Shown here: piece after piece, positions 10,056-21,280 of the stretch
Layout: every line of letters begins with the position of its first letter
How positions within the stretch are numbered: position 1 is the first letter of the stretch
NCBI GenBank assembly: GCA_026192395.1
Contig: WACF01000002.1
Location: forward strand, 519,256-583,255
Direction of reading: 5' to 3'
DNA length: 64,000 nucleotides
Origin: Proteobacteria bacterium 005FR1
GTDB lineage: Bacteria; Pseudomonadota; Gammaproteobacteria; Pseudomonadales; Cellvibrionaceae
The notes under the pieces: generated by a model
Told to the model about the DNA's origin: nothing
The model's input: only the letters and a program-made list of their open reading frames with translations
Database searches by the model: none
Made by a program: the position numbers and the translations under genes

Positions 10056-11297
10056 ATGACCATAGAAATCAAAGCGCCAACCTTCCCCGAGTCGGTTCAG
10101 GACGGCACCGTGGCAACCTGGTACAAGCAGCCGGGTGAATCCGTATCCCGGGACGAGCTGATTGTCGACATCGAAACCGACAAAGTCGTGCTGGAAGTCG
10201 TGGCTCCTGCCAACGGTCGACTGGCTGAAGTGAAGAAAGGCGAAGGTGAAACCGTGCAGAGCAACGAACTGCTCGCATTGGTGGAAGAGGGTGCTGAAGG
10301 CGAGGCCGAAGCCCCGAAAGAAGTCCCGACCTCGGGCAAGATGGACAGCGGTGAGGCCGAACCTGCTCTCGAACAGGGTAACCGCGAAGTAATTGCCAGC
10401 CCTTCCGCACGCAAGCTCGCCAGCGAGGGCGGCGTGGATCTCGGTGCAGTCGAAGGGACCGGCAAAGACGGTCGCATCACCAAGGAAGACGTGCAGAACG
10501 CAATCAGCGCTCCGAAAGCGGAAACAAAGCCCGCGGCCGCTGCCCCGAGTCCTGCGGCTGCCAAATCGCCGCAGGTCGAATTGCCTGGCGGTGAGCGTAT
10601 CGAGAAGCGCGTGCCGATGACTCGTCTGCGTAGCCGCATTGCCGAGCGTCTGTTGGAAGCTTCACAAACAACGGCCATGCTGACCACCTTCAATGAGGTG
10701 AACATGGCACCCGTAATGGAACTGCGCCAGCGTTACAAGGCCGATTTCGAGAAAGCGCATAACGGCACACGCCTTGGCTTCATGGGCTTTTTCGTGAAAG
10801 CCGCTGTGGAAGCACTGAAGCGCTTCCCGGTAGTCAATGCCTCGATCGACGGCAGCGACATTGTTTATCACGGCTATCAAGACATCGGAGTGGCGGTATC
10901 CACGGAGAAAGGTCTGGTAGTTCCGGTTATGCGCAATGCGGAAAACATGGGTATTGCCGATGTGGAAAGCAAGATCCGCGACTTCGGTCTGCGCGCTCGT
11001 GACGGCAAGCTGGGCATTGAGGAAATCACTGGCGGTACATTCACCATCACCAACGGTGGCGTGTTCGGCTCATTGATGTCCACGCCGATTCTGAACCCGC
11101 CGCAGACCGCAATCCTGGGCATGCACAAGATTCAGGAGCGTCCGATGGCGGTCGATGGGCAGGTGAAAATTCTGCCGATGATGTACTTGGCGCTGTCTTA
11201 CGACCACCGTCTGATCGACGGCAAGGACGCAGTGCAGTTCCTGGTGGCGATCAAGGACCTGCTGGAAGACCCCGCGCGTATTCTACTGGAAATCTGA
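10056..11297 (+). CDS. sucB: 2-oxoglutarate dehydrogenase E2 (dihydrolipoyl succinyltransferase)
   Basis: Core acyltransferase that moves the succinyl group from lipoate to CoA. The 413 residues divide into three parts: a single lipoyl domain with the modified lysine K43 in [11 protein letters not shown], an E3/E1-binding domain (about 112-148, [20 protein letters not shown]) and a catalytic domain with [15 protein letters not shown]. Alanine/proline-rich linkers join them. A strong terminator follows directly, separating sucAB from lpd. Confidence 0.97.
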   Translation: MTIEIKAPTFPESVQDGTVATWYKQPGESVSRDELIVDIETDKVVLEVVAPANGRLAEVKKGEGETVQSNELLALVEEGAEGEAEAPKEVPTSGKMDSGEAEPALEQGNREVIASPSARKLASEGGVDLGAVEGTGKDGRITKEDVQNAISAPKAETKPAAAAPSPAAAKSPQVELPGGERIEKRVPMTRLRSRIAERLLEASQTTAMLTTFNEVNMAPVMELRQRYKADFEKAHNGTRLGFMGFFVKAAVEALKRFPVVNASIDGSDIVYHGYQDIGVAVSTEKGLVVPVMRNAENMGIADVESKIRDFGLRARDGKLGIEEITGGTFTITNGGVFGSLMSTPILNPPQTAILGMHKIQERPMAVDGQVKILPMMYLALSYDHRLIDGKDAVQFLVAIKDLLEDPARILLEI

Positions 11298-11303
11298 TAT
11301 GTA

Positions 11304-11342
11304 CAGGCGGCGATTCGACAGGATCGCCGCCTGCTTTTTTTT
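11304..11342 (+). terminator. Intrinsic terminator after sucB
   Basis: An 11-bp perfect stem (11304-11314 with 11323-11333) closes an 8-base loop and is followed by eight T. It lies 6 bp after the sucB stop and would end or attenuate sucAB transcription before lpd. Confidence 0.9.
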
Positions 11343-11395
11343 GCATGCCCTTAATTGCATGCTCTGGCGCTACAGCCGTAGCTGCGCGCGACTGA

Positions 11396-12871
<1,476 letters not shown>

Positions 12872-12993
12872 TGCTTCGGTAGAAAAGCATGCACAACAAG
12901 GCAGTCGCAATCGCGACTGCTGAATGTTTGGGGTAGGGTCTAGACCTACGATTTTTGAAACGAGGGGCGAGTCCCCAAAGACGGAAGGTAGCC

Positions 12994-14160
12994 ATGAATC
13001 TACACGAATATCAGGCTAAGCAATTGTTCGCCGAGTACGGTTTGCCTGTATCCAAAGGTGTTGCGGCGGAAACCGCAGCGCAGGCGGCTGAAGCTGCCGA
13101 TCAGATCGGCGGTTCCAAGTGGGTTGTGAAAGCCCAGGTACACGCTGGTGGACGCGGCAAAGCAGGCGGCGTAAAGCTGGTCAGCTCCAAGAAAGAAATC
13201 GAGGACTTTGCCAACCAATGGCTCGGCAAGAATCTCGTCACCTATCAGACTGATGAAAATGGTCAGCCGGTCAGCCGTATTCTGGTCGAGTCCTGCACCG
13301 ATATCGCCCGGGAACTGTACCTGGGTGCGGTAGTGGACCGTTCTTCCCGTCGCATCGTATTCATGGCTTCCACCGAAGGCGGCGTGGAAATCGAGAAGGT
13401 GGCGGAAGAGACCCCGGAGAAAATTCTCAAGGCAATCATCGACCCACTGGTGGGCGCACAGCCTTATCAAGCCCGCGAGCTGGCTTTCAAGCTGGGCCTC
13501 GAAGGCAAGCAGATCAAGCAGTTTACTCAAGTATTCCTCGGCCTGGCCAAGCTGTTCCAGGACTTCGATCTGGCTCTGCTGGAAGTGAACCCGCTGGTAA
13601 TCACCGAAGCAGGTGACATCCACTGTCTGGACGCCAAAGTGAACGTGGACGGCAATGCGCTGTACCGTCAGCCCAAACTGCAGGCCATGCACGATCCTTC
13701 TCAGGAAGACGAGCGTGAAGCGCGCGCGGCGAAGTGGGAACTGAACTACGTAGCTCTCGATGGCAACATCGGCTGCATGGTGAACGGCGCTGGTCTGGCC
13801 ATGGGCACCATGGACATCGTTAAACTGCACGGCGGTCAGCCGGCCAACTTCCTCGACGTCGGCGGCGGTGCGACCAAGGAGCGCGTGGTCGAAGCGTTCA
13901 AAATCATTCTCTCCGATGAAAACGTAAAAGCAGTATTGATCAACATCTTCGGCGGTATCGTGCGTTGCGATCTGATCGCGGAAGGTGTAATCGGTGCGGT
14001 AGAAGAAGTGGGCGTGAAAGTGCCGGTCGTGGTACGCCTCGAAGGCAACAACGCCGAGCTGGGTGCGAAGAAGCTGGCAGACAGCGGCCTGAACATCATC
14101 GCCGCGACCAGCCTGACTGATGCGGCTGAACAAGTCGTCAAAGCGGCCGCCCAGGCCTGA
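12994..14160 (+). CDS. sucC: Succinyl-CoA synthetase beta subunit
   Basis: Nucleotide-binding subunit that converts succinyl-CoA to succinate with ATP or GTP formation. The 388 residues match the family exactly, with the ATP-grasp domain first ([20 protein letters not shown]) and the ligase domain later ([25 protein letters not shown]). The ATG at 12994 is chosen for the conserved N-terminus and the GGAAGG ribosome site. Upstream, a perfect 8-bp hairpin without T-run lies at 12901-12920. sucD follows after 32 bp. Confidence 0.97.
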   Translation: MNLHEYQAKQLFAEYGLPVSKGVAAETAAQAAEAADQIGGSKWVVKAQVHAGGRGKAGGVKLVSSKKEIEDFANQWLGKNLVTYQTDENGQPVSRILVESCTDIARELYLGAVVDRSSRRIVFMASTEGGVEIEKVAEETPEKILKAIIDPLVGAQPYQARELAFKLGLEGKQIKQFTQVFLGLAKLFQDFDLALLEVNPLVITEAGDIHCLDAKVNVDGNALYRQPKLQAMHDPSQEDEREARAAKWELNYVALDGNIGCMVNGAGLAMGTMDIVKLHGGQPANFLDVGGGATKERVVEAFKIILSDENVKAVLINIFGGIVRCDLIAEGVIGAVEEVGVKVPVVVRLEGNNAELGAKKLADSGLNIIAATSLTDAAEQVVKAAAQA

Positions 14161-14192
14161 AACCCACGCGCCGAATAGACTGAGGAATATCC

Positions 14193-15065
14193 ATGAGCAT
14201 TTTGATCGACAAAAACACCAAGGTACTCTGCCAGGGTTTCACCGGCTCACAAGGCACTTACCACTCCGAGCAGGCCATCGCCTATGGCACCAAGATGGTC
14301 GGCGGCGTAACACCGGGCAAGGGCGGCCAGACTCATTTGGGCTTGCCGGTGTTCAACACCATGAGCGAAGCCGTGGAAGCGACTGGCGCCGAGGCTTCCG
14401 TGATTTACGTCCCCGCACCGTTCTGTAAGGACTCAATCCTGGAAGCGGCGAACAGCGGCGTGAAGCTGGTCGTGTGCATCACCGAAGGCATTCCGACGCT
14501 GGACATGCTGGACTGCAAAGTGAAATGCGATGAGCTGGGTGTGCGCCTGATCGGCCCGAACTGCCCCGGCGTAATCACTCCCGGCGAATGCAAGATCGGC
14601 ATCATGCCAGGTCACATTCACAAGCCCGGAAAAGTGGGTATCGTATCCCGTTCAGGCACTCTGACTTACGAAGCGGTTAAGCAGACCACTGATTACGGCT
14701 TCGGTCAGTCCACCTGTGTGGGCATCGGCGGCGACCCGATTCCCGGTTCCAACTTCATCGACATCCTGGCGATGTTCGAAAAGGATCCGGCCACTGAAGC
14801 GATCGTGATGATCGGCGAAATCGGCGGCACCGCGGAAGAAGAAGCGGCGGCCTACATCAAGGACAATGTCACCAAGCCGGTTGTCTCCTACATTGCGGGT
14901 GTCACTGCACCTCCCGGCAAGCGCATGGGCCACGCCGGTGCGATCATCTCGGGCGGCAAGGGCACAGCGGACGAGAAGTTCCAGGCGCTTGAAGCGGCTG
15001 GCGTTCGTACCGTTCGCAGTCTGGCGGAGATCGGTGAAGGTCTGAAGGCAGTAACAGGCTGGTAA
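14193..15065 (+). CDS. sucD: Succinyl-CoA synthetase alpha subunit
   Basis: CoA-binding, phosphohistidine-carrying subunit of succinyl-CoA synthetase. The 290 residues are the standard length. The N-terminal CoA-binding motif is [20 protein letters not shown], and the phosphorylated histidine (about 247) lies in [12 protein letters not shown]. It is the last gene of the TCA cluster and is followed within 26 bp by an intrinsic terminator. Confidence 0.97.
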   Translation: MSILIDKNTKVLCQGFTGSQGTYHSEQAIAYGTKMVGGVTPGKGGQTHLGLPVFNTMSEAVEATGAEASVIYVPAPFCKDSILEAANSGVKLVVCITEGIPTLDMLDCKVKCDELGVRLIGPNCPGVITPGECKIGIMPGHIHKPGKVGIVSRSGTLTYEAVKQTTDYGFGQSTCVGIGGDPIPGSNFIDILAMFEKDPATEAIVMIGEIGGTAEEEAAAYIKDNVTKPVVSYIAGVTAPPGKRMGHAGAIISGGKGTADEKFQALEAAGVRTVRSLAEIGEGLKAVTGW

Positions 15066-15090
15066 ATAGCTGTCGTTGATCGATGGTTCG

Positions 15091-15125
15091 AAAAGCCCCG
15101 GGTTCATGCGAGTCCGGGGCTTTTT
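15091..15125 (+). terminator. Intrinsic terminator after sucD
   Basis: A stem of 11 bp (15091-15101 with 15114-15124), GC-rich in the middle with A/T at the base, is followed by TTTTT. It ends the suc transcription unit and may also work on the opposite strand. Confidence 0.9.
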
Positions 15126-15147
15126 CGTTTAGATCACACTTCGGAAG

Positions 15148-15250
15148 CCGTTTGCCGCAGGGGGTGTGCATTTCAAAAACGCATGAATACATCCCTGTAG
15201 CTCCTTCGCGGGGTCCATCCGCGAAGGTTTTGAAATGCACAACAAACTCA
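15148..15250 (-). repeat. Long palindromic dispersed repeat, copy A
   Basis: Starts with CCGTTTGCCGCAGGGGGTG and contains GTGCATTTCAAAA (15165 onward) with its inverse TTTTGAAATGCAC ending at 15240. The core is ATGAATACATCCCTGTAGCTCC. Aligned in opposite orientation it matches copy C at 30001-30120 along almost its whole length. The interior stem (CCTTCGCGG with CCGCGAAGG) differs from copy C in sequence but keeps its fold, a sign of an RNA or DNA hairpin under structural constraint. Confidence 0.8.
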
Positions 15251-15322
15251 CACCGCAGCTCCTTCGATTTTGGATTCCTGATCACGAGCGAAACACTGAG
15301 CTCGGAGACTTCGTCCGCGGCG

Positions 15323-15495
15323 AGTTTGGTGATGGGGTAAATCCTTTCGAAACGCTCGCTTCAGGGATGGCGTGCTTCTGCTCCTGCGAAGCGTGCATTC
15401 GCGCCGTCCGTGGCGCTCAAGCGTGCGAGCGTACAGGGATGTATTCACAGCGTTTTCGAAAGGATTTACCCCATCGCCAAACGGGTTAAGAACTG
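15323..15495 (+). repeat. Long palindromic dispersed repeat, copy B
   Basis: Begins AGTTTGGTGATGGGGTAAATCC and ends with its inverse GGATTTACCCCATCGCCAAAC followed by GGGTTAAGAACT. The shared core ACAGGGATGTATTCA and GCGTTTTCGAAA is present near 15434-15462. The interior is longer than in copies A and C and has its own nested stems. No protein-coding sequence is credible here. Confidence 0.8.
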
Positions 15496-15546
15496 ATGTG
15501 TATCGCTTTTGCGCGACCTGGGCCGGAGAAAGTTGGAAAGGCAGTT

Positions 15547-16485
15547 TCAAGTTCCCAGCAGTCGCACATCACCCTGGGCCTGATAGCCAACCCGGTGTCC
15601 GGAGATTTCTCCCAGAATACCTTCGCGCAATGCGGTGCTGCTGTAGTGAATGGTGTCGATTGACAGGCTTTCCATCAGCGCTGCCATGATGCTGGAACCC
15701 GGGGCCAGCAGATCACGCCGCTCGGGTTTGAGGCCATTGAGTTCGATTTGTCGGTGATCGTTCAGGTGGCAGATGGAATCCTGAATCTGGCTGACACAGG
15801 CGCGGGTGATCTTGCCATCGGTCCAGTCATTAGCCAGCGAAATCCGTGACAGCATCTTTGCCGAGCCGGAAGAGGCGTAAACCTCCTGCCATTCGAGACC
15901 GGCGAGCGCGTCGAGATGAGGCTGCAGCACTTCCCGTGCGGCTTCGCGGGCTTGCTGGCAGCGCATACCGTATTCGTAGCCGTCGCTGAAGAAGTGGTCC
16001 CGCCAGCACACACAGCCCATTGGAAGGCTCTGTGCGAACAGGATCTGATCGCCATTTCCCACTGCGATCTCAGTACTGGCTCCGCCAATGTCGATGACCA
16101 GGCGGTTTCCCGTACAGCTCGGCAGGGGATCGCAGATGCCGCGGAGAATCAGTTCCGCTTCGCGGACTCCGGAGATGATCTCGATATCGAAGCCGAGCGT
16201 TTTGGCAGGCTGGATAAACTGCTGGGCATTGGTTGCCTGACGCAGGGCCTGCGTGGCAACGACTTTCGTTTCCCGGACCGGGTGGCGGGCGAGTATGCGT
16301 TTGAACAGGCGCAGGCAATTGAGGCCACGATTGATCGCTGCCTGATTCAGCGTTCCTTCACGGTTCAGACCGTCGGCCAGCTGGATCTTTTCGCTGCACC
16401 GGTCGACAATCGTAAACCCCTGTCCGGTAAATTGGGCAATCAGCAAATGGAAGCTGTTTGACCCCAAATCAATGACTGCATACAT
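15547..16485 (-). CDS. Ppx/GppA-family phosphatase (short form)
   Basis: Sugar-kinase/Hsp70-fold phosphatase acting on polyphosphate or pppGpp. The 312 residues start with the phosphate-1 motif AVIDLGSNSFHLLIAQF and include GVREAELILRG and the second phosphate motif IDIGGASTEIAVG (about 130). It covers only the N-terminal catalytic domains and lacks the C-terminal HD-like domain of E. coli Ppx (513 residues). It belongs with the short exopolyphosphatases common in Pseudomonas relatives. Transcribed alone toward the repeat region. Polyphosphate versus pppGpp preference cannot be read from sequence. Confidence 0.85.
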   Translation of the reverse strand: MYAVIDLGSNSFHLLIAQFTGQGFTIVDRCSEKIQLADGLNREGTLNQAAINRGLNCLRLFKRILARHPVRETKVVATQALRQATNAQQFIQPAKTLGFDIEIISGVREAELILRGICDPLPSCTGNRLVIDIGGASTEIAVGNGDQILFAQSLPMGCVCWRDHFFSDGYEYGMRCQQAREAAREVLQPHLDALAGLEWQEVYASSGSAKMLSRISLANDWTDGKITRACVSQIQDSICHLNDHRQIELNGLKPERRDLLAPGSSIMAALMESLSIDTIHYSSTALREGILGEISGHRVGYQAQGDVRLLGT

Positions 16486-16733
16486 AGCATTGTTCGGCTT
16501 GTTGGTGACTACCTGTCCCTGGTGCCAGGCTTTTCCACAGTATAGCAGCTGCAGAAAAGTTGATGGGCTGGCGCTTAAACATGGCGCTCAACCAGGTCCC
16601 TTCCTGATCTCACCCCAAGCTCTGATGCTGCTTTCATGCCAGTATGGCTCAGTTCGCCAGACCAGGCGCAAATATGGGATCATGCGCCCATCATGATTTC
16701 ATCCCCGTCACTTTGTGCCTCGTTCTCAGCCCT

Positions 16734-17591
16734 ATGAAGCTTTTCGCCATCAGTGATTTGCACCTGGATCACCGCGCCAACCGCGAGGCATTGCAGGATT
16801 TGCCAGCTTTTACAGATGACTGGCTGATTCTCGGGGGGGATATCTGTTCCAGTCCGCGCCATCTGCGTGAAGCCCTCGACACATTCTGCGCGCGCTTTGC
16901 ACATGTGGTCTGGGTCCCGGGCAATCACGAGCTGTGGGTAGATGACCGGGATCCATTTGACTCCTCGGTCGCGAAGTACGAGGAGCTGGTTGAGGTATGC
17001 CGACATTCCGGCGTGTCGACCCCGGAAGATGAGTACCCGCTCTGGCAAGGCCCCGGTGGCACTCACCGAGTGGTGCCGCTGCACTTGCTGTACGACTACA
17101 GTTTTCGACCAGGCTCGGTAGCAGCGGAGTCGGCCGTCGATTGGGCAGTGGAGTCCGGCGTGCTTTGCCGCGATGAATATCAGATCGATCCTGGTCCTTT
17201 CGCTTCGAAAGCTGAATGGTGCAGAGCCCGTGTCGATTACAGTCGACACCGCTTGCGAGAGTGTTCGGACGGGACGCCGCTCGTGTTGGTTAACCACTTC
17301 CCGCTGCGTTATGATCTGGTGCGCACGATGCGCATTCCCCGCTTCTCGATTTGGTGCGGCACGCGGGCAACTGAAGACTGGCACCGCGAGTTCGGTGCAA
17401 GTGTGGTTGTCTCGGGACATCTTCACATGCGCTGCACCGATTATCGCGACGGCGTGAGATTCGAGGAGGTGTCCCTTGGCTATCCGCGCGATTGGCGCCG
17501 TGAGCGGGGAATCGAACACTATCTGCGAGAGATTTTGCCGGGACCGGCACAGGCGCGGTATCACCATGCTGGTCCGTTCTGGCAGTTCTGA
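16734..17591 (+). CDS. Metallophosphoesterase
   Basis: Calcineurin-like phosphoesterase of 285 residues. The metal-binding motifs are in order: SDLHLDH at residues 7-13, LGGDIC, PGNHELW, and VSGHLHMR near the C-terminus. ATG 16734 is chosen because the family begins immediately before the first motif (MKLFAISDLHLD). The longer in-frame extension to 16644 has no family match. The substrate is unknown. The downstream peroxiredoxin starts 43 bp after the stop and could be cotranscribed. Confidence 0.88.
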   Translation: MKLFAISDLHLDHRANREALQDLPAFTDDWLILGGDICSSPRHLREALDTFCARFAHVVWVPGNHELWVDDRDPFDSSVAKYEELVEVCRHSGVSTPEDEYPLWQGPGGTHRVVPLHLLYDYSFRPGSVAAESAVDWAVESGVLCRDEYQIDPGPFASKAEWCRARVDYSRHRLRECSDGTPLVLVNHFPLRYDLVRTMRIPRFSIWCGTRATEDWHREFGASVVVSGHLHMRCTDYRDGVRFEEVSLGYPRDWRRERGIEHYLREILPGPAQARYHHAGPFWQF

Positions 17592-17634
17592 GTTCTACCA
17601 ATCCATCCACATTCGTTGCACAAGGAAAACAGAT

Positions 17635-18111
17635 ATGACCATCCAAGTTGGCGATACGATTCCCTCCGCGACCTTGAAGGTGATGGGGTCTGAAGGTCCC
17701 AAGGACATTAGCACCGATGAGCTTTTCAAAGGCAAGAAAGCGGTGTTGTTTGCGGTACCTGGCGCCTTCACGCCCGGCTGCACGATTACGCATCTGCCCG
17801 GCTTCGTGGTGAACGCGGACAAGATCAAGGCCAAGGGCGTCGACAACATCGTTTGCGTCGCCACCAATGACGCCTTTGTGATGGATGCCTGGGGAAAAAG
17901 CCAGAATGCTGAGGAAATCATCATGGCGGCTGACGGCAGCGCCGAGTTTACACGCAAGATCGGCATGGATCTGGATCTAAGCCGTGCCGGCATGGGATTG
18001 AGAAGCAAGCGCTATGCGATGGTTCTCGAGGATGGCAAGGTCACCTACCTGGGTGTGGACGAGAAGGGCATCGACAAGAGCTCCGCCGAGGCGGTAATGC
18101 AAAACCTGTAG
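17635..18111 (+). CDS. Prx5-type peroxiredoxin
   Basis: Thiol peroxidase that reduces hydrogen peroxide and organic peroxides in the cytoplasm. The 158 residues match the Prx5/AhpE-like single-domain family. The peroxidatic cysteine lies in PGAFTPGCT (about residue 49) with the conserved T/P/C triad, and a second cysteine in NIVCVATND could resolve it. ATG 17635 follows an AAGGAAAA ribosome site. The far end of the longer frame (17476) overlaps the preceding gene and is not used. No glutaredoxin domain is fused. Confidence 0.92.
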   Translation: MTIQVGDTIPSATLKVMGSEGPKDISTDELFKGKKAVLFAVPGAFTPGCTITHLPGFVVNADKIKAKGVDNIVCVATNDAFVMDAWGKSQNAEEIIMAADGSAEFTRKIGMDLDLSRAGMGLRSKRYAMVLEDGKVTYLGVDEKGIDKSSAEAVMQNL

Positions 18112-18129
18112 CTCGACAGTGAGGTGTTC

Positions 18130-18156
18130 AAGTGTCGCGCCTGGCGCGACACTTTT
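18130..18156 (+). terminator. Intrinsic terminator after the peroxiredoxin
   Basis: A 10-bp perfect inverted repeat (AGTGTCGCGC with its complement, 3-base loop) at 18131-18153 is followed by TTTT. It ends the metallophosphoesterase-peroxiredoxin unit. Confidence 0.8.
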
Positions 18157-18224
18157 CTGCACGCGCAGCAGTCAGCCTGATAGAAACAGATAATAATCCC
18201 ACCACATTCCGGTTTTTCCATTTT

Positions 18225-19436
18225 ATGAATTTCGAAGACTTCAGCCGGTCGATGACCATGCTGGGCGATCCCCTGGTTCTGCGCGCGGCCGTTTTTGCCG
18301 CCAATCTGATTATTCTACTGTTTGCCGAGAAACTGCTCTCCGCCATCAACAAGACCCGCAATATGAACGTGCAGGCGCGGGTTTTGCGTATCGCCGCACT
18401 GGTCTTTTTGGCGCTGCACGTGCTGGATATCCTTCTCGTGTACACGGTTGCAGAGTACGAGAACTATTTCTTCCGTATCGCGCTGTCGATCGCCATCCTG
18501 TTTGGCTGTCTTGTTGGATTCAATCTTCTTTCATTCTTCAGTCGCCACAAGTTCGGCGAAGTGAAGATAATCGATGGTGAACCCACTTATTTCGATTCCT
18601 ACAATTCGCGGCTCGTCGACCTTGTCGGCTCGGTGTTCATTGTTCTGGTCGCCATTTATCTGGTGATTGTCAGCTGGGACATGGACAGCCTGTTGCAGAC
18701 CACGGGTTTCATCGGCATCGTTTTCGCTTTCCTGGCCCTCACCAATGCGATCTGGGCGCCGGACATCTACTACGGTCTGGTAATTCTGAATTCTGCGATG
18801 CTCGAGGATGGCGACGTAATAAAGATCGAAGGCTGGGAGACGGAGTACATCATCAATCGGGTGTCCTTCATTCACACCAATCTGCTGGACGTGCGCAGCA
18901 ATCAGCGGGTGATCATTCGCAACAGTCAGCTGATCAATAGCCGGGTGGATAACCTGAGCAAGCGAGCCTCCGCGGATGGATTGCGGCGCGAACTGCAGTT
19001 CAACATCGGCTACCCGCCAGTGCGGCACCATGAACATAAAGCAGAAGAAGGCGAAGAAGAGCAAAACAGCTACTCAGGTCTGCGACGGCGTGTTCAGGAT
19101 ACCTTCGACGAGGCTTTCGTAGCACTGGAGAACCGGGAAGAGGCAAAGGTCAATCGCAATCAGCCCTTTGAGGTAAGCCTGAGCCAGACCGGCGATTTTG
19201 CGCTGACCTTCACTTTGGCTTTTTACCTGGAAGCGCTGCCCAACACCAAGGTGACCCGCACCATCCGACAGTATCTTGTGTACACACCCAATCTGGTTCA
19301 GGAGGAGGTCAACCGCGCGGCGGTGGAGAATGGTCTCGCGCTGGCCACGCCGGTGCTGATCGCCAGCCAGAGCGGCCCCAAAAAGCCGCCGCGAAAGCAA
19401 TTGAGACAAGCCCCGGGCTTCTTGCCCTCTAGCTAA
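18225..19436 (+). CDS. MscS-family mechanosensitive channel
   Basis: Inner-membrane channel, 403 residues, that would release solutes on osmotic down-shock. At least four hydrophobic segments precede the MscS domain: about residues 20-38, 55-73, 85-105 and 133-152. The pore helix and beta domain follow (TTGFIGIVFAFLALTNAIWAPDIYYG split around the pore, then LEDGDVIKIEGWETEYIINRVSFIHT). ATG 18225 is used because the upstream extension passes through a terminator. The last 8 bp overlap the convergent ABC exporter gene. Its nearness to the glucosylglycerate operon is suggestive but not proof of a link. Confidence 0.85.
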   Translation: MNFEDFSRSMTMLGDPLVLRAAVFAANLIILLFAEKLLSAINKTRNMNVQARVLRIAALVFLALHVLDILLVYTVAEYENYFFRIALSIAILFGCLVGFNLLSFFSRHKFGEVKIIDGEPTYFDSYNSRLVDLVGSVFIVLVAIYLVIVSWDMDSLLQTTGFIGIVFAFLALTNAIWAPDIYYGLVILNSAMLEDGDVIKIEGWETEYIINRVSFIHTNLLDVRSNQRVIIRNSQLINSRVDNLSKRASADGLRRELQFNIGYPPVRHHEHKAEEGEEEQNSYSGLRRRVQDTFDEAFVALENREEAKVNRNQPFEVSLSQTGDFALTFTLAFYLEALPNTKVTRTIRQYLVYTPNLVQEEVNRAAVENGLALATPVLIASQSGPKKPPRKQLRQAPGFLPSS

Positions 19437-21219
19437 CCACCTGTCCCGCATCCTGGAACTGCAATGAATGCAGACGCTGGTAAAGCGGTGAACTGTTCAG
19501 CAGCTCCGCATGGCTGCCGATCGCGACGATCTGGCCGCTTTCGAGTACAGCGATGCGATCCGCGTGTTGAACGGTGGAGAGGCGATGGGCGATGATCAGC
19601 GTCGTTCGGTCCTGCATCAGCCGCTCGATGGCCAGCTGCACGTGGCGCTCGCTTTCCGAGTCGAGCGCGCTGGTAGCTTCGTCGAGCAACAGAATACGCG
19701 GGTCTTTGAGAATAGCGCGGGCAATGGCAATGCGCTGCCGTTGTCCGCCCGACAAACGCACCCCCTGTTCGCCGAGCTGACTGTCGTACTGTTCCGGCAG
19801 GTCCATGATGAAGTCGTGAGCGTAGGCGGCCTTGGCGGCAGCAATGACGTCTTCATCACTGGCGTCCGGATTGCCATAGCGGATGTTGTACTTCACGTCC
19901 GCGGTGAACAGCGCCGGCTGTTGTGGCACCAGAGCGATTTGCGTGCGCAGATCCGTCGGAGACAGCGAGCGTATGTCGGTCCCGCCGATGCGGATCCGAC
20001 CCGCCTCCGGATCATAGAAGCGCTCAAGCAGTTCGAAGATGGTCGACTTGCCCGCGCCGGAAGGGCCCACCAAAGCCAGGCTCTTCCCTTCGGGGACTTC
20101 AAGATCAATCCCTCGCAGCGCGGGTAACCCGGGGCGGGAGGGGTAGCAGAAAGTTACCTGCTCGAAGCTGATGGAAGCGCTTGCAGGAGCAAGATGAGCC
20201 TGCTCAGGCGCGGCGATAGCCGTCTCTTCGCGCAGCAGTTCCATCAGCCGCTCGGTGGCGCCGGCGGCTCGTTGCAGTTCTCCGAACACTTCCGACAGGG
20301 TGGCCACCGACATCGCAACCACCACAGCATAAAAGACGAAGGCGCCCAGCTCGCCACCGCTCATTTCTCCTGCGAGGACATCGCTGCCGCCCACCCACAA
20401 CATGCCGGTAATTGCCGTAAACACGAGCAGAATCACCGCGGTAATCAGCAGTGCCCGCTGGCGAATGCGGCGGCGGGCCACCTCGAAAGCGCGTTCCACG
20501 TCGCCGGCGAACGATTGTCGCTCCATGTCCTCACGGGTGTAGCTCTGCACGGTTTTTATGTGCTGAATAACCTCGCCTGCCTGGCTGCCGACGTGGGCGA
20601 TTGAATCCTGACTGGCCCGGGCCAGGGTCCGCACCCGGCGACCGAAAATAATGATGGGCAGGAGTACGACGGGAACGCAGACCATGACGATCGCACTCAG
20701 CTTCAGGTTGGTGGCCAACAGCATGATGGTGCCGCCCACCAGCATCAGCAGACTTCGTAGTGCCATGGAGGCGGACGAGCCGATGATGTTCTGCAGCAGC
20801 GTGGTATCCGTGGTGAGCCTGGAGGTGATTTCTCCACTTCGATTGGTTTCGAAGTAGCTCGGATGCAGCGTGACGATGTGATTGAACACGGCCTTGCGCA
20901 GGTCGGCACTGACGCGCTCCCCGAGCCAGGAGACAGCATAAAAACGCAGGAAGGTGCCGATCGCCATCAAGGTGATCAGCCCGACAATCACGGCCACACT
21001 GCGGTTCAGAGCCTCCTGCGATTGCGCCATAAAGCCCTGGTCGATGAGATAACGCACGCCCTGTCCGAGAGACAGAGTCACCAGGGCGGTGAATACCAGT
21101 GCGACAGCGGCGCCCGCGCTTTGCATGCGGTAGGGGCGCACGAAGGTGAACAAGTCGGCCAGCACCGACAATCGCTTTGTTTTCAGGGCCTGTCTCCCGT
21201 TGTTGGTCGTCACGCTCAA
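19429..21219 (-). CDS. ABCB-type exporter (fused membrane and ATPase domains)
   Basis: Half-transporter of 596 residues that should act as a homodimer in the inner membrane. Residues about 1-320 form six membrane helices (with GERVSADLRKAVFNHIVTLH in the first coupling region). The ATPase domain follows with Walker A GPSGAGKST, signature VRLSGGQRQRIAIARAIL, Walker B RILLLDEATSALD and H-loop IIAHRLSTV. It resembles the proteobacterial MsbA-like ABCB group of unknown substrate. The stop overlaps mscS by 8 bp. It lies 61 bp downstream of the phosphorylase gene, so it may be the last gene of that operon. Confidence 0.9.
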   Translation of the reverse strand: MSVTTNNGRQALKTKRLSVLADLFTFVRPYRMQSAGAAVALVFTALVTLSLGQGVRYLIDQGFMAQSQEALNRSVAVIVGLITLMAIGTFLRFYAVSWLGERVSADLRKAVFNHIVTLHPSYFETNRSGEITSRLTTDTTLLQNIIGSSASMALRSLLMLVGGTIMLLATNLKLSAIVMVCVPVVLLPIIIFGRRVRTLARASQDSIAHVGSQAGEVIQHIKTVQSYTREDMERQSFAGDVERAFEVARRRIRQRALLITAVILLVFTAITGMLWVGGSDVLAGEMSGGELGAFVFYAVVVAMSVATLSEVFGELQRAAGATERLMELLREETAIAAPEQAHLAPASASISFEQVTFCYPSRPGLPALRGIDLEVPEGKSLALVGPSGAGKSTIFELLERFYDPEAGRIRIGGTDIRSLSPTDLRTQIALVPQQPALFTADVKYNIRYGNPDASDEDVIAAAKAAYAHDFIMDLPEQYDSQLGEQGVRLSGGQRQRIAIARAILKDPRILLLDEATSALDSESERHVQLAIERLMQDRTTLIIAHRLSTVQHADRIAVLESGQIVAIGSHAELLNSSPLYQRLHSLQFQDAGQVVS

Positions 21220-21280
21220 ACGAGCGAATCCGCCATCCTACACCATCGGACCGGCCTCGATCAGCCTCGCGGGGCGACTG

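Noticed and set aside
8048..10072. Minus-strand frame of 674 codons opposite sucA
   Set aside because: Shadow of the conserved sucA gene; no family similarity and no ribosome site.
12901..12920. Perfect 8-bp hairpin between lpd and sucC as terminator
   Set aside because: No T-run follows and sucC lies 74 bp downstream on the same strand; it could equally be a processing site, so it is mentioned only under sucC.
15148..15495. CRISPR array in the repeat-rich region after sucD
   Set aside because: Repeats are few, long, palindromic and of unequal length, without regular spacers or cas genes.
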